Shown: positions 1 to 6,014, counted from the stretch's first letter. The stretch is DNA of 8,726 nt from Gammaproteobacteria bacterium (GCA_009885665.1 VFKI01000148.1:1-8726); one strand, 5' to 3'. Notes: generated by a model not told the origin, from the sequence alone. Program-made: numbers and translations.

Positions 1-101
1 CCTCGAAATACTTCAGTATTCCTGCGATTTTTCTTCTTCCGGTACGCTTATATCTGACACCACGCTGGGCGCAATCTGTCAAAGTTATTTATGCGCAGAG
101 C
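1..101. other. Left-edge non-coding stretch downstream of dacB
   Basis: No gene is assigned here. A short hairpin (AATACT at 7-12, AGTATT at 15-20) is present without a T-run that would make it a convincing terminator for dacB, which ends at 102. On the minus strand a frame that could begin with TTG at 82 stays open to the window edge and encodes a very basic peptide (it includes RYKRTGRRK). No family was recognised, and a frame this short can stay open by chance. The stretch could be part of a dispersed repeat or of an element that continues to the left, but nothing inside the window proves that. Confidence 0.3.
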
Positions 102-1580
102 CTAACTTCGACTAAAATTCGCCAGCGCCGTTGCAATCGCATCTTCAAGCGCACGATATTTCCAAACATATCCCTTGCGGCCATTCACCATAACGACAAA
201 TGCAATGGCTTCATGGTCACGGCTGACCGCATAGCCCGCTAACGTTGACACACCGTCATCTGCTAATGTGCCCGTTTTGGCACGCACGCGCCCCGCAACA
301 TTATACAAGCGATGTTTGAGCGTACCGTCACGTCCAGCGATAGGTAAAGCCGAAATAAACTCATAATTGGTGCCAACATGGTGGAAGGCGAAATTCAATA
401 CGCGTAATAATTGCGCCGGCGTCACATGGTTTTGTGTAGATAAACCTGAGCCATCGACGATGCTTAATTGCGTGATATCGAGTCCGGCATTTTGTTTTAA
501 GATGGCACCAACCGCAAGCTGTCCATTCGTCCAACTGCCGGGTTGCTTGCTATATAGCTGTCCCAGTTTTTTAAATAATGCGCCGGCAATCACGTTGTCA
601 GACTTTTTTAACATGGTGGTGATCAACTGGTGCAAGGGCTTTGATTTGTGTTCAGCAAGGATGTAGCTATTGGCGGGCGCAGTTTTGGTGGTCACAATAC
701 CGCGGACAGGAATCGCTGCTTGATGAAATAAAGCGGCCAACAAAATTTCATTATAACGTGTCGTATTGGGCATCACGACACTGGCCGCGCGAGAATAATG
801 GCCGCGCGGTAGACAGCCTTGTACGCTAATGCTGTCGTCGGTGTCGGTGCTCACCGCGACATGGCAATGACGATAGTTGCGTGTGGTGACATCATTGTGA
901 ATCGTGGGATAAAAATAACGTGGGTTTTTGACAATAACGGCAGACTGATTGGCGTGTCGATTCGGTGTAATTTCGAATGAAACAATATTTTCATTGATAA
1001 TACCGGCATTAATGGGCGCAGCGTAAGCATATTTCAAGTCACTATCCAGCCAGCCAGGCCCTAAGCCATTTTGATCATAAGCGCTATTGTCCAGATAGAC
1101 ATTGCCATTGACGCCATGTACTTGTTGGTCTTTTAAGCCTGTCATGAGATCGTTCATATCATAATAAGTGAGCGAAGGATCACCACTTTCCACCAAATAC
1201 ACATTGCCATTGAGCGTGCCAGCGCTCAATGTGCGCGCATCGGTGACGATGCGCGTCGGAAAAGTGTAGTCGGTGCCAAGAAAAATCAGCGCCGCTTCGG
1301 CCGTGAGGACTTTCATGGTGCTGCCAGGAATAAAGGCGCGCTGACTATTTTGATTATATAAAATGTCGCCGGACTTCATCGAGCGGATAATGACGCCGAC
1401 GCTAGCGGAAGGATCCGCCAGCGCGATGGCGGCGCGTATACGCTTGGCGAGTTCGATATCGCCTTTTATTAGGACATTGCTTGGCTGATGATGATGGCGA
1501 TGCGCACAAGCCGGCTGAGTGAGACTGAGGCATGATAAAAGCGTCGTCAGGAAGTAAATTTTTTTTATAATAGGCTTCAT
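102..1580 (-). CDS. dacB: D-alanyl-D-alanine carboxypeptidase/endopeptidase PBP4
   Basis: This is a periplasmic class C penicillin-binding protein of 492 residues (peptidase S13), which removes terminal D-Ala and cuts D-Ala-mDAP cross-links. All three active-site motifs are present: SxxK as S87-T-M-K90 (nucleophile S87), SxN as S327-D-N329, and KTG as K435-T-G437. DGSGLS at 376-381 is also typical. The first 26 residues form a signal peptide with a basic start, a hydrophobic core and an A24-C-A26 cleavage site. The mature protein would then begin with a histidine-rich stretch (H27-R-H-H-H). The ATG at 1580 was chosen because a GGAGG ribosome site lies at 1595-1591, 10 nt upstream. A longer open frame reaching 1730 would put 50 non-signal residues before the signal peptide and run through the promoter region. 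Length is close to E. coli PBP4 (477). The gene is divergent from the small-gene pair at 1690. The family assignment is firm. Confidence 0.95.
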   Translation of the reverse strand: MKPIIKKIYFLTTLLSCLSLTQPACAHRHHHQPSNVLIKGDIELAKRIRAAIALADPSASVGVIIRSMKSGDILYNQNSQRAFIPGSTMKVLTAEAALIFLGTDYTFPTRIVTDARTLSAGTLNGNVYLVESGDPSLTYYDMNDLMTGLKDQQVHGVNGNVYLDNSAYDQNGLGPGWLDSDLKYAYAAPINAGIINENIVSFEITPNRHANQSAVIVKNPRYFYPTIHNDVTTRNYRHCHVAVSTDTDDSISVQGCLPRGHYSRAASVVMPNTTRYNEILLAALFHQAAIPVRGIVTTKTAPANSYILAEHKSKPLHQLITTMLKKSDNVIAGALFKKLGQLYSKQPGSWTNGQLAVGAILKQNAGLDITQLSIVDGSGLSTQNHVTPAQLLRVLNFAFHHVGTNYEFISALPIAGRDGTLKHRLYNVAGRVRAKTGTLADDGVSTLAGYAVSRDHEAIAFVVMVNGRKGYVWKYRALEDAIATALANFSRS

Positions 1581-1619
1581 TGAGAATAGGCCTCCGTGGC
1601 GAATAAGTCGGTACGTTGA

Positions 1620-1648
1620 ATTATGGCGTAAATTGGCAGTGATGGCTA
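1620..1648 (-). promoter_or_regulatory. Candidate sigma70 promoter of dacB
   Basis: Read on the minus strand, TAGCCA (1648-1643, four of six matches to the -35 consensus) is followed 17 nt later by CATAAT (1625-1620, five of six matches to the -10). Transcription would begin near 1613, giving a leader of about 33 nt that contains the GGAGG site. The elements interleave with those of the divergent candidate promoter at 1633-1663, so the two may compete. This is prediction by eye only. Confidence 0.4.
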
Positions 1649-1663
1649 CATTAATGATAGAAT
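1633..1663 (+). promoter_or_regulatory. Candidate extended -10 promoter of the small-gene pair
   Basis: TGATAGAAT at 1655-1663 matches an extended -10 (TGn followed by TAGAAT). TTGGCA at 1633-1638 is a fair -35, although the 19-nt spacer is long; the extended -10 could compensate. The start point would fall near 1670, about 20 nt before the ATG at 1690, with the ribosome site at 1678-1682 inside the leader. This fits the start chosen for the first small gene and argues against an upstream TTG start at 1633. Confidence 0.4.
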
Positions 1664-1689
1664 GGCAAGCCTTAAATGAGGAATTACGC

Positions 1690-1884
1690 ATGGGTATCTT
1701 GCTGCCAGCCACCGGTTTTGTGAGTGACATTGATAAAGTATTAAAGAATTTTGATCAGACGTATCCAACCCTGTCGGCTGCACAACACACTGAAATCAAT
1801 AAGCATGCGCGCCTTGCTGCATTGCGTGATCATGCTGAAACAATAGAAGAGGGCAAAACGTTGCCTATCTGGGAGAAATTTTGA
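1690..1884 (+). CDS. Small soluble protein of unknown function (64 aa)
   Basis: Family not recognised. The 64-residue product has no signal peptide, membrane segment or cysteine. It looks mainly helical and charged in its second half (the segment from about residue 28 to 55 is rich in Ala, His, Glu, Arg and Lys) and ends in WEKF. The ATG at 1690 is preceded by GAGGA at 1678-1682 with 7 nt spacing, a strong ribosome site; the frame could be extended to a TTG at 1633, but that lies within the candidate promoter. The stop codon overlaps the start of the next gene by 4 nt (TTGA), which suggests coupled translation and a joint role with the membrane protein that follows. That this is a real gene is inferred from the ribosome site, the overlap and the coherent protein composition. 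Confidence 0.7.
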   Translation: MGILLPATGFVSDIDKVLKNFDQTYPTLSAAQHTEINKHARLAALRDHAETIEEGKTLPIWEKF

Positions 1885-2117
1885 ATCGTATACTTGCCGC
1901 TATCGTCCCTTTTATTTTTATCGGTATCGTATTGGTACTGGTTGCTGTTGGCATGATTGTATTTTCGTGGGTGCTCTTCTTTGGCATTATCACCGGGTTA
2001 GTGCTTTATCTCATTGCCTGGGTGCGAGCAACATTTTTTGCGGCTAAACAATCGCCGATGCAAAAGCCGCATCAAGGGCGGATTATTGATATGGATAATA
2101 ACGATATGGATAAATAG
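1881..2117 (+). CDS. Small inner-membrane protein of unknown function (78 aa)
   Basis: Family not recognised. Residues 4-50 are almost entirely hydrophobic and should form two closely spaced membrane helices (about 5-25 and 28-48), with a possible turn near S29-W30. A basic/aromatic junction (WVRATFFAAK) leads to a polar tail of about 25 residues ending in an acidic stretch (DMDNNDMDK). The start is TTG at 1881, overlapping the stop of the preceding gene as TTGA, with GGGAG at 1871-1875 five nt upstream. The next in-frame Met lies within the first helix, which supports the TTG start. Pairing with the soluble 64-aa protein suggests a two-component unit, but no function can be given. Confidence 0.72.
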   Translation: MNRILAAIVPFIFIGIVLVLVAVGMIVFSWVLFFGIITGLVLYLIAWVRATFFAAKQSPMQKPHQGRIIDMDNNDMDK

Positions 2118-2170
2118 GCTTTGCTAATATTCAGTCACAGACAACTGACTTGAAAAAATAAAAATACGTT

Positions 2171-2193
2171 AAAAATCAATGAGTTAACATTGA
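2171..2193 (-). terminator. Possible weak terminator of the leftward sulfur operon
   Basis: On the minus strand TCAATG (2193-2188) pairs with CATTGA (2181-2176) around a 6-nt loop and is followed at once by five T (2175-2171) and further T-rich sequence. The stem is only 6 bp with two G-C pairs, so the terminator would be weak. It lies about 135 nt past the stop of the gamma-lyase gene. Confidence 0.3.
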
Positions 2194-2238
2194 GCTGGGT
2201 CGAAAAGTTATCGGCAGTTTGATGATTTGTCATAGCGC

Positions 2239-2290
2239 AGCACCCTCACCCGCCAGCCGGCAACGCCGTCAGCCGGCGTGAGGGCGAGCT
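2239..2290. repeat. GC-rich imperfect palindrome in convergent spacer
   Basis: CCCTCAC at 2243-2249 pairs with GTGAGGG at 2278-2284, and AGC at 2239-2241 can pair with GCT at 2288-2290. The interior is very GC-rich (CCGCCAGCCGGC on the left, CAGCCGGC on the right) and can fold further. Local GC is far above the flanks. A run of six T at 2299-2304 follows the stem on the plus strand after an 8-nt gap, so it could help end the rightward transcript. The sequence resembles the CCCTCACCC/GTGAGGG intergenic palindromes found dispersed in several proteobacteria; whether it is repeated in this genome cannot be seen here. Confidence 0.5.
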
Positions 2291-2328
2291 ATTACTGATT
2301 TTTTAGCTTAATTGATTGCCGTTAGACG

Positions 2329-3492
2329 TCAAATTATCGTGCTAAAGGCATTGGCTAAATCTTTTCTCAAGTCATCAATATGTTCGACCCCGACAGATAA
2401 GCGTATCAAACTATCTGAAATGCCAATCGCCGCGCGCGTTTCAGCGGGCACACTGGCATGCGTCATGATGGCCGGGTGCTCGATTAAACTTTCTACGCCG
2501 CCTAAGCTTTCCGCTAAGGCAAACATTTCACACGCTTCCAGCATTTTAAGGGTTTGTGCGCGCGTTGCATTGAGCTCTACACTGATCATGCCGCCCGCCA
2601 TTTGCATTTGTCGCTGCGCTAATGCATATTGCGGATGACTTTTTAAGCCAGGATAAATGACGCGTTTGACGGCTTTATGCGAACTGAGCCATTCCGCCAA
2701 TGTTTGGGCGTTTTCACAATGCCGTTGCATGCGTAAGGGCAACGTTTTTAAACCCCGTAATGCGAGAAAGCTATCGAAGGGCCCGGCAATAGCGCCAATG
2801 GAATTTTGCAAAAATGCCAAGCTTTCTTGTAATACGTGCGATTCACCGACCACGGCAATACCACCAACCATATCGGAATGGCCATTTAAATATTTTGTCG
2901 CTGAATGCACCACAATATCAAATCCCAGTTCCAGGGGGCGTTGTAACATTGGGGTGGCAAAAGTATTGTCAGCAACACTAATCAGTTTATGTTGTTTAGC
3001 AATCGCCGCAATTTTAGCTAAATCTGCTAGTTTCAGCATGGGATTGGTTGGCGTTTCCACCCAAATTAAGCGCGTGTTGGGGCGTAGCGCGGCGATAATA
3101 TTGTCAGCATTCGATAAATCAATAAATGAAAAATCAATTCCCGCCGAGCGCCGCCGTACTTTGTCAAATAAACGAAACGTGCCACCATACAAATCATCCA
3201 TCGCGATAACATGATCGCCTGGCTGCAATAGTTCTAATACCGTCGAGGTTGTTGCCATGCCTGAGGCAAAGGCAAAACCACATGTGCCGGATTCCAAGTC
3301 AGCCACACATTTTTCATATGCGCCGCGCGTTGGATTGTGGGTGCGCGAATATTCATATCCCTTATGTTTACCAGGGCTGGCTTGCACATAGGTCGATGTG
3401 GCATAAATTGGTGTCATGACGGCGCCAGTGGATGGGTCAGGCGTTTGACCGGCATGAATCGCGCGAGATTCTATTTTCCAGGGTTTTTTCAT
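2329..3492 (-). CDS. mccB: Cystathionine gamma-lyase/gamma-synthase (PLP enzyme)
   Basis: A 387-residue cytoplasmic fold-type I PLP enzyme of the Cys/Met metabolism family. Visible features are YSRTHNPTR (48-56; Y48 and R50 contact cofactor phosphate of the partner subunit), SGMA (77-80), the ring-stacking Y102 in DLYGG, D175 in VADNTF (bonds the PLP ring nitrogen), the Schiff-base lysine K200 in SATKY, and SLGGVES followed by EHPAIMTHASVP, which resembles gamma-lyases such as human CTH. R364 in IRLSVG should bind the substrate carboxylate. The gene begins inside the stop of the CBS-like gene (ATGA overlap), with GAGGA at 3509-3505. This pairing favours a gamma-lyase role, splitting cystathionine into cysteine, 2-oxobutyrate and ammonia. 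Lyase and synthase activities cannot be separated with certainty from sequence, so the symbol is a best guess; the family is certain. Confidence 0.92.
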   Translation of the reverse strand: MKKPWKIESRAIHAGQTPDPSTGAVMTPIYATSTYVQASPGKHKGYEYSRTHNPTRGAYEKCVADLESGTCGFAFASGMATTSTVLELLQPGDHVIAMDDLYGGTFRLFDKVRRRSAGIDFSFIDLSNADNIIAALRPNTRLIWVETPTNPMLKLADLAKIAAIAKQHKLISVADNTFATPMLQRPLELGFDIVVHSATKYLNGHSDMVGGIAVVGESHVLQESLAFLQNSIGAIAGPFDSFLALRGLKTLPLRMQRHCENAQTLAEWLSSHKAVKRVIYPGLKSHPQYALAQRQMQMAGGMISVELNATRAQTLKMLEACEMFALAESLGGVESLIEHPAIMTHASVPAETRAAIGISDSLIRLSVGVEHIDDLRKDLANAFSTII

Positions 3493-4457
3493 GATTTATG
3501 CGCTTCCTCAAGCAAATGATGTTGTTGCATCCAGTGATCATCGACAAACTTAGTGAGATAATTGCGAATGCCATCGGGCAAAATCACCACGCAGGTTTCC
3601 CCTTTTTTCAGCGTGGTGGCTGCTCTGAGCGCCGCCCACACCGCGGCGCCCGATGAGCCGCCCACTAACAAGCCTTCTTCACGAATTAAACGCCGCGCCA
3701 TTAATAAGGATTCTTGATCACGCGTTTTAATATATTGATCGACTAATTTATTATTTAATACGCCTGGAATAAAATCATAGCCGATGCCTTCGACTAAATA
3801 AGGTTTAATTTCCGTACCGCCACCTAAAATTGAACCTTCTGGATCGACACCGACGATGCGAATGGCTGGATTCACTTCTTTCATTTTGCGCGCAATACCG
3901 CTGATCGTGCCACCGGTGCCAGCGGATATTACCACCATAGCTAAACTATCCCCCGCATCTGCTAAAATTTCTGTGGCTGTTGTTTGATAATGAATATCAG
4001 GATTAGCTGGATTATTATATTGATCGAGAATATGCGCGCGCGGTAATTCTTTTTGCAAACGTTTAGCAAGAGAAATATGGCTGTCGGGACTGTCCCACGC
4101 GGCTTCTGTGGGGGTACGATAAATTTTAGCGCCCAGGGCTTCCAAGACAACTTGTTTTTCATGGCTCATTTTTTCGGGCATGGTAATAATCACTTTATAC
4201 CCTTTAATCGCCCCCGCCATGGCAAGACCAATGCCCATATTGCCAGATGTCGCTTCGATTAAGGTGTCGCCAGGTTGAATTTTGCCTGCTTTTTCGGCGG
4301 TTTCTATCATATTCAAGGCAATACGGTCTTTGACTGAACCGCCTGGATTCAAAAATTCACATTTAGCATAAATTTCACAGGGTAATTCACGGCCAATATG
4401 ATTGAGACGAACGAGCGGTGTTTTACCTATGGCTTCGAGTATGGTGTGCATGCGCAT
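3489..4457 (-). CDS. cbs: Cystathionine beta-synthase-like PLP enzyme
   Basis: A 322-residue fold-type II PLP enzyme, expected to condense serine (or O-acetylserine) with homocysteine to give cystathionine. Signatures are NPGGSVKDR with Schiff-base lysine K43, TSGN (70-73), the phosphate loop GTGGT (180-184), and the CBS-specific blocks DPEGSI (205-210), VEGIGYDFIP (222-231) and VILPDGIRNYLTKF (291-304), with S268 placed to bond the PLP ring nitrogen. These fit human/bacterial CBS better than plain CysK. Both the heme-binding N-terminus and the C-terminal Bateman (CBS-pair) regulatory domains are absent, as in Bacillus MccA. The TSGNTG motif reads TSGNMG (M74), a change known from plant beta-cyanoalanine synthases. 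The start is ATG at 4457, 12 nt after the preceding gene, with only a weak GAG ribosome site; ATG at 4451 is an alternative. The stop overlaps the gamma-lyase start, pointing to coupled translation. Confidence 0.92.
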   Translation of the reverse strand: MRMHTILEAIGKTPLVRLNHIGRELPCEIYAKCEFLNPGGSVKDRIALNMIETAEKAGKIQPGDTLIEATSGNMGIGLAMAGAIKGYKVIITMPEKMSHEKQVVLEALGAKIYRTPTEAAWDSPDSHISLAKRLQKELPRAHILDQYNNPANPDIHYQTTATEILADAGDSLAMVVISAGTGGTISGIARKMKEVNPAIRIVGVDPEGSILGGGTEIKPYLVEGIGYDFIPGVLNNKLVDQYIKTRDQESLLMARRLIREEGLLVGGSSGAAVWAALRAATTLKKGETCVVILPDGIRNYLTKFVDDHWMQQHHLLEEAHKS

Positions 4458-4469
4458 AATAATGACTCA

Positions 4470-4871
4470 TTATTCAAATGGGATTTTCTGGATTTGGGCA
4501 TGGGTGTTATAACGGTTTGGGTTGAGCTTACCCGTTAAGGTAACATGCAAGCTTTCGCCGTGAAAAAAACGATTCTGGAGATGCAGGAAATTATCTATGC
4601 GTAAATGATTATTGAATATAATTTGCGATACAGTGATTTGATAATCATGGCCAGGCGCAAAATTGACCCAAGCATTATTATTATGATCAAAGGGCAGCAT
4701 GTAGGGCGTCACCGTGCCATCACTGGCGTCGCGCATGATGAGCAACCAGTATGGCGGATTAAATGGCTGATTCGCGACGTTATCAAACTGGGTGTCTATC
4801 GTGACCGGCGGCGCAGTTTGGGCGGCAACCAGTAACGGAATTCCAAGTAATATCAATAAGAGCCATTTCAT
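4470..4871 (-). CDS. Small exported cysteine-free protein of unknown function (133 aa)
   Basis: Family not assigned. The first 17 residues (MKWLLLILLGIPLLVAA) form a signal peptide with likely cleavage after V15-A-A17, leaving a mature periplasmic or secreted protein of about 116 residues. The mature part alternates polar and hydrophobic residues in a way that suggests a small beta-sandwich, with conspicuous aromatic/Asn-rich patches (PFNPPYWLLI, FDHNNNAWVNF, LTGKLNPNRYN). It has no cysteine, so it cannot carry a disulfide despite lying just downstream of dsbB. The ATG at 4871 has AGAGG at 4884-4880, 8 nt upstream, a good ribosome site. Gaps to dsbB (28 nt) and to the CBS-like gene (12 nt) place it inside the operon. 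The signal peptide, ribosome site and spacing support a real gene; function is open. Confidence 0.8.
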   Translation of the reverse strand: MKWLLLILLGIPLLVAAQTAPPVTIDTQFDNVANQPFNPPYWLLIMRDASDGTVTPYMLPFDHNNNAWVNFAPGHDYQITVSQIIFNNHLRIDNFLHLQNRFFHGESLHVTLTGKLNPNRYNTHAQIQKIPFE

Positions 4872-4899
4872 GCGGTGAGCCTCTCTTCAACCTTTGCCT

Positions 4900-5406
4900 T
4901 TAAGTATGACGCGAAAAGCTACGCCACAATTGCCGTATCGAAATAAGTAACAATAACACAAAAAAAGCCAGCGACCATTGCGCTAAACTTAAATGCCATA
5001 ATTGCCAGTCGACCTTGCCACATTCCGCTGACCCGGCAATGGCTTTCATTATGGCATCCTTGAACGGCAAGGCATGTAACATATAGCTCAGACTGAGGCC
5101 GCAATCACCTTGTTTATTCGGGGGTAAATTTTGTAGCCATACTTGGCGACCCGCGAGAAAAATGCCGGCGCTGGAGAGTGCCAGTGTCGTCAAGCTGAGT
5201 AAACCACGCCACCAACGCGCATGCCAAGCTTTAAGGGCACCTAAGAGGAAGAGTGGCATCAATAGCATCAGCGTAAAGCGTTGCAGAAGACATAATGGGC
5301 ATGGCACCAAGCCATTATGCGTTTGTAGCCATAATGCGCAGGTTAAGACAAGCGCTGTCATCAGTAAAGCAACAAACCAAGTGGCGCGTTCAGAAAATGA
5401 AGGCAT
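4900..5406 (-). CDS. dsbB: Disulfide bond formation protein B
   Basis: Inner-membrane quinone reductase that reoxidises DsbA and passes the electrons to ubiquinone or menaquinone. Four membrane helices are visible (about 9-27, 44-60, 67-88 and 142-160). The first periplasmic loop carries C36-P-L-C39 followed by LLQR, where R43 matches the quinone-site arginine of E. coli DsbB (R48). The second loop carries the other pair, C102 (GDCG) and C129 (AECG). All four essential cysteines are kept and the length of 168 residues is normal. The ATG at 5406 was chosen because a GGA lies about 8 nt upstream and it gives the usual distance to the CxxC; an in-frame ATG at 5427 would add seven residues but has no ribosome site. 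It is the first gene of the apparent dsbB-unknown-CBS-CGL operon. Confidence 0.93.
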   Translation of the reverse strand: MPSFSERATWFVALLMTALVLTCALWLQTHNGLVPCPLCLLQRFTLMLLMPLFLLGALKAWHARWWRGLLSLTTLALSSAGIFLAGRQVWLQNLPPNKQGDCGLSLSYMLHALPFKDAIMKAIAGSAECGKVDWQLWHLSLAQWSLAFFVLLLLISIRQLWRSFSRHT

Positions 5407-5443
5407 ATATAATCCAGAAGTAACCATTCAGCACAATTCGTGA

Positions 5444-5452
5444 AAAATATCA
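5444..5452 (-). promoter_or_regulatory. Possible extended -10 promoter upstream of dsbB
   Basis: On the minus strand TGATATTTT (5452-5444) fits an extended -10. No good -35 lies at the normal distance. A start point near 5437 would leave about 30 nt before the ATG at 5406, in line with the start chosen, but only about 10 nt before the alternative ATG at 5427. Confidence 0.3.
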
Positions 5453-5494
5453 GTGAGGCCAGAAGCAACCTGACTTTTCGCGATGTAGGGGATG

Positions 5495-5528
5495 CTTAAG
5501 AGGGAGAATCGCGATTCTCCCCCTTAAG
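5495..5528. repeat. Near-perfect 34-bp palindrome between ruvX and dsbB
   Basis: The left arm 5495-5511 is the reverse complement of the right arm 5512-5528 except for one A/C mismatch (5501 against 5522). The ends are CTTAAG and the centre is GAATCGCGATTC. Flanking GATG (5491-5494) and GCATC (5531-5535) can extend the dyad with a small bulge. As RNA it would form a stable hairpin that can end the nagZ-ruvX transcript (ruvX stops at 5565), but no T-run follows on either strand, so it is not a classical intrinsic terminator. It might instead protect the 3' end, bind a dimeric protein, or be a dispersed repeat; it shares GGGAGAA-n-CGC with the hairpin at 7201-7226. Confidence 0.75.
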
Positions 5529-5564
5529 TGGCATCAGCCATCTGAATAGTTACATCCAGAAAAG

Positions 5565-6014
5565 CTATTCATCCGCTATATTATCGTCAATTCGCGTTAT
5601 CAGCCAGTTTTGTAGAATGATTTGTGCGGCGAAACTATCGACCTCGGCTTTTTGTAAAGCGCGAAAGCCGCCTTCACTAAAAATTTGCTCGCGCGCCGCG
5701 CGTGTTGTTAAGCGCTCATCGATTTCATATACGCGTAATTGGGTGTAGTCAGCCAGCCAACGCGCAAATGTACGCGCGCGCTGTGTTACGGTTTGTTCGC
5801 TGCCATCCATATTGAGTGGAATGCCAACGACCAGGGCGTCGGGTTGCCACGTGGTCAGCATTTTATCTAATTGCGCGCGCGCGCTGTTTGTGAGCGTGCC
5901 TTTGTCAGCAGCCAGCGTGGCAAGTGGCCGCGCGGTGTGTGTCAGTGTCTGGCCGACCGCGACGCCGATGCGTTTCGTCCCAAAATCAAAACCAAGAAAC
6001 GTTTGTGTATTCAT
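5565..6014 (-). CDS. ruvX: YqgF/RuvX family nuclease (pre-16S rRNA processing)
   Basis: A 149-residue cytoplasmic RNase H-fold protein, the usual length for this nearly universal family. It is annotated as a putative Holliday junction resolvase and is shown in E. coli to mature the 5' end of 16S rRNA. Visible motifs are the first-strand block FDFGTKRIGVAVG (9-21) with D10, VVGIPLNMDGS (62-72), IDERLTT (98-104) with E100, and VDSFAAQIILQNWL (125-138) with D126. D10, E100 and D126 are the likely metal-binding acids. The ATG at 6014 overlaps the nagZ stop as ATGA, and no ribosome site precedes it, so expression probably depends on translation of nagZ. In many gammaproteobacteria this gene follows yqgE instead, so the nagZ pairing is worth noting. 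Confidence 0.93.
   Translation of the reverse strand: MNTQTFLGFDFGTKRIGVAVGQTLTHTARPLATLAADKGTLTNSARAQLDKMLTTWQPDALVVGIPLNMDGSEQTVTQRARTFARWLADYTQLRVYEIDERLTTRAAREQIFSEGGFRALQKAEVDSFAAQIILQNWLITRIDDNIADE

Larger units (their letters stand above)
2118..2328. other. Convergent intergenic spacer with hairpins
   Basis: This 211-nt spacer lies between the 3' ends of the rightward small-gene pair and the leftward sulfur operon. It contains a small hairpin (AGTCA 2133-2137, TGACT 2146-2150), an AT-rich hairpin with a flanking A/T tract and a GC-rich imperfect palindrome; the last two are listed separately. No coding frame or structured RNA gene was recognised. The likely role is transcription termination on both strands. 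Confidence 0.5.

Noticed and set aside
1..82. Partial minus-strand gene running off the left edge
   Set aside because: Only about 27 codons are visible, with a TTG start, no ribosome site and no recognisable family.
1522..1541. Lipobox-like L-L-S-C17 in the PBP4 signal peptide, which would make it a lipoprotein
   Set aside because: Leu at the -2 position is poor for a lipobox, hydrophobic sequence continues past the cysteine, and a good A-C-A signal peptidase I site lies at 24-26.
1581..1730. 50-codon N-terminal extension of dacB
   Set aside because: It would precede a good signal peptide, run through the promoter region and overlap the divergent small gene. The ATG at 1580 has a strong GGAGG site.
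2239..2304. Confident rho-independent terminator for the small-gene pair
   Set aside because: The stem is strong, but the six-T run begins 8 nt after the outermost pair and the stem is interrupted, so it was recorded as a palindrome and only a possible terminator.
2657..3214. 185-codon open frame on the plus strand opposite the gamma-lyase gene
   Set aside because: It lies wholly antisense to a clearly conserved PLP enzyme, its protein is Ser/Cys-rich without any domain, and it has no ribosome site context that stands out.
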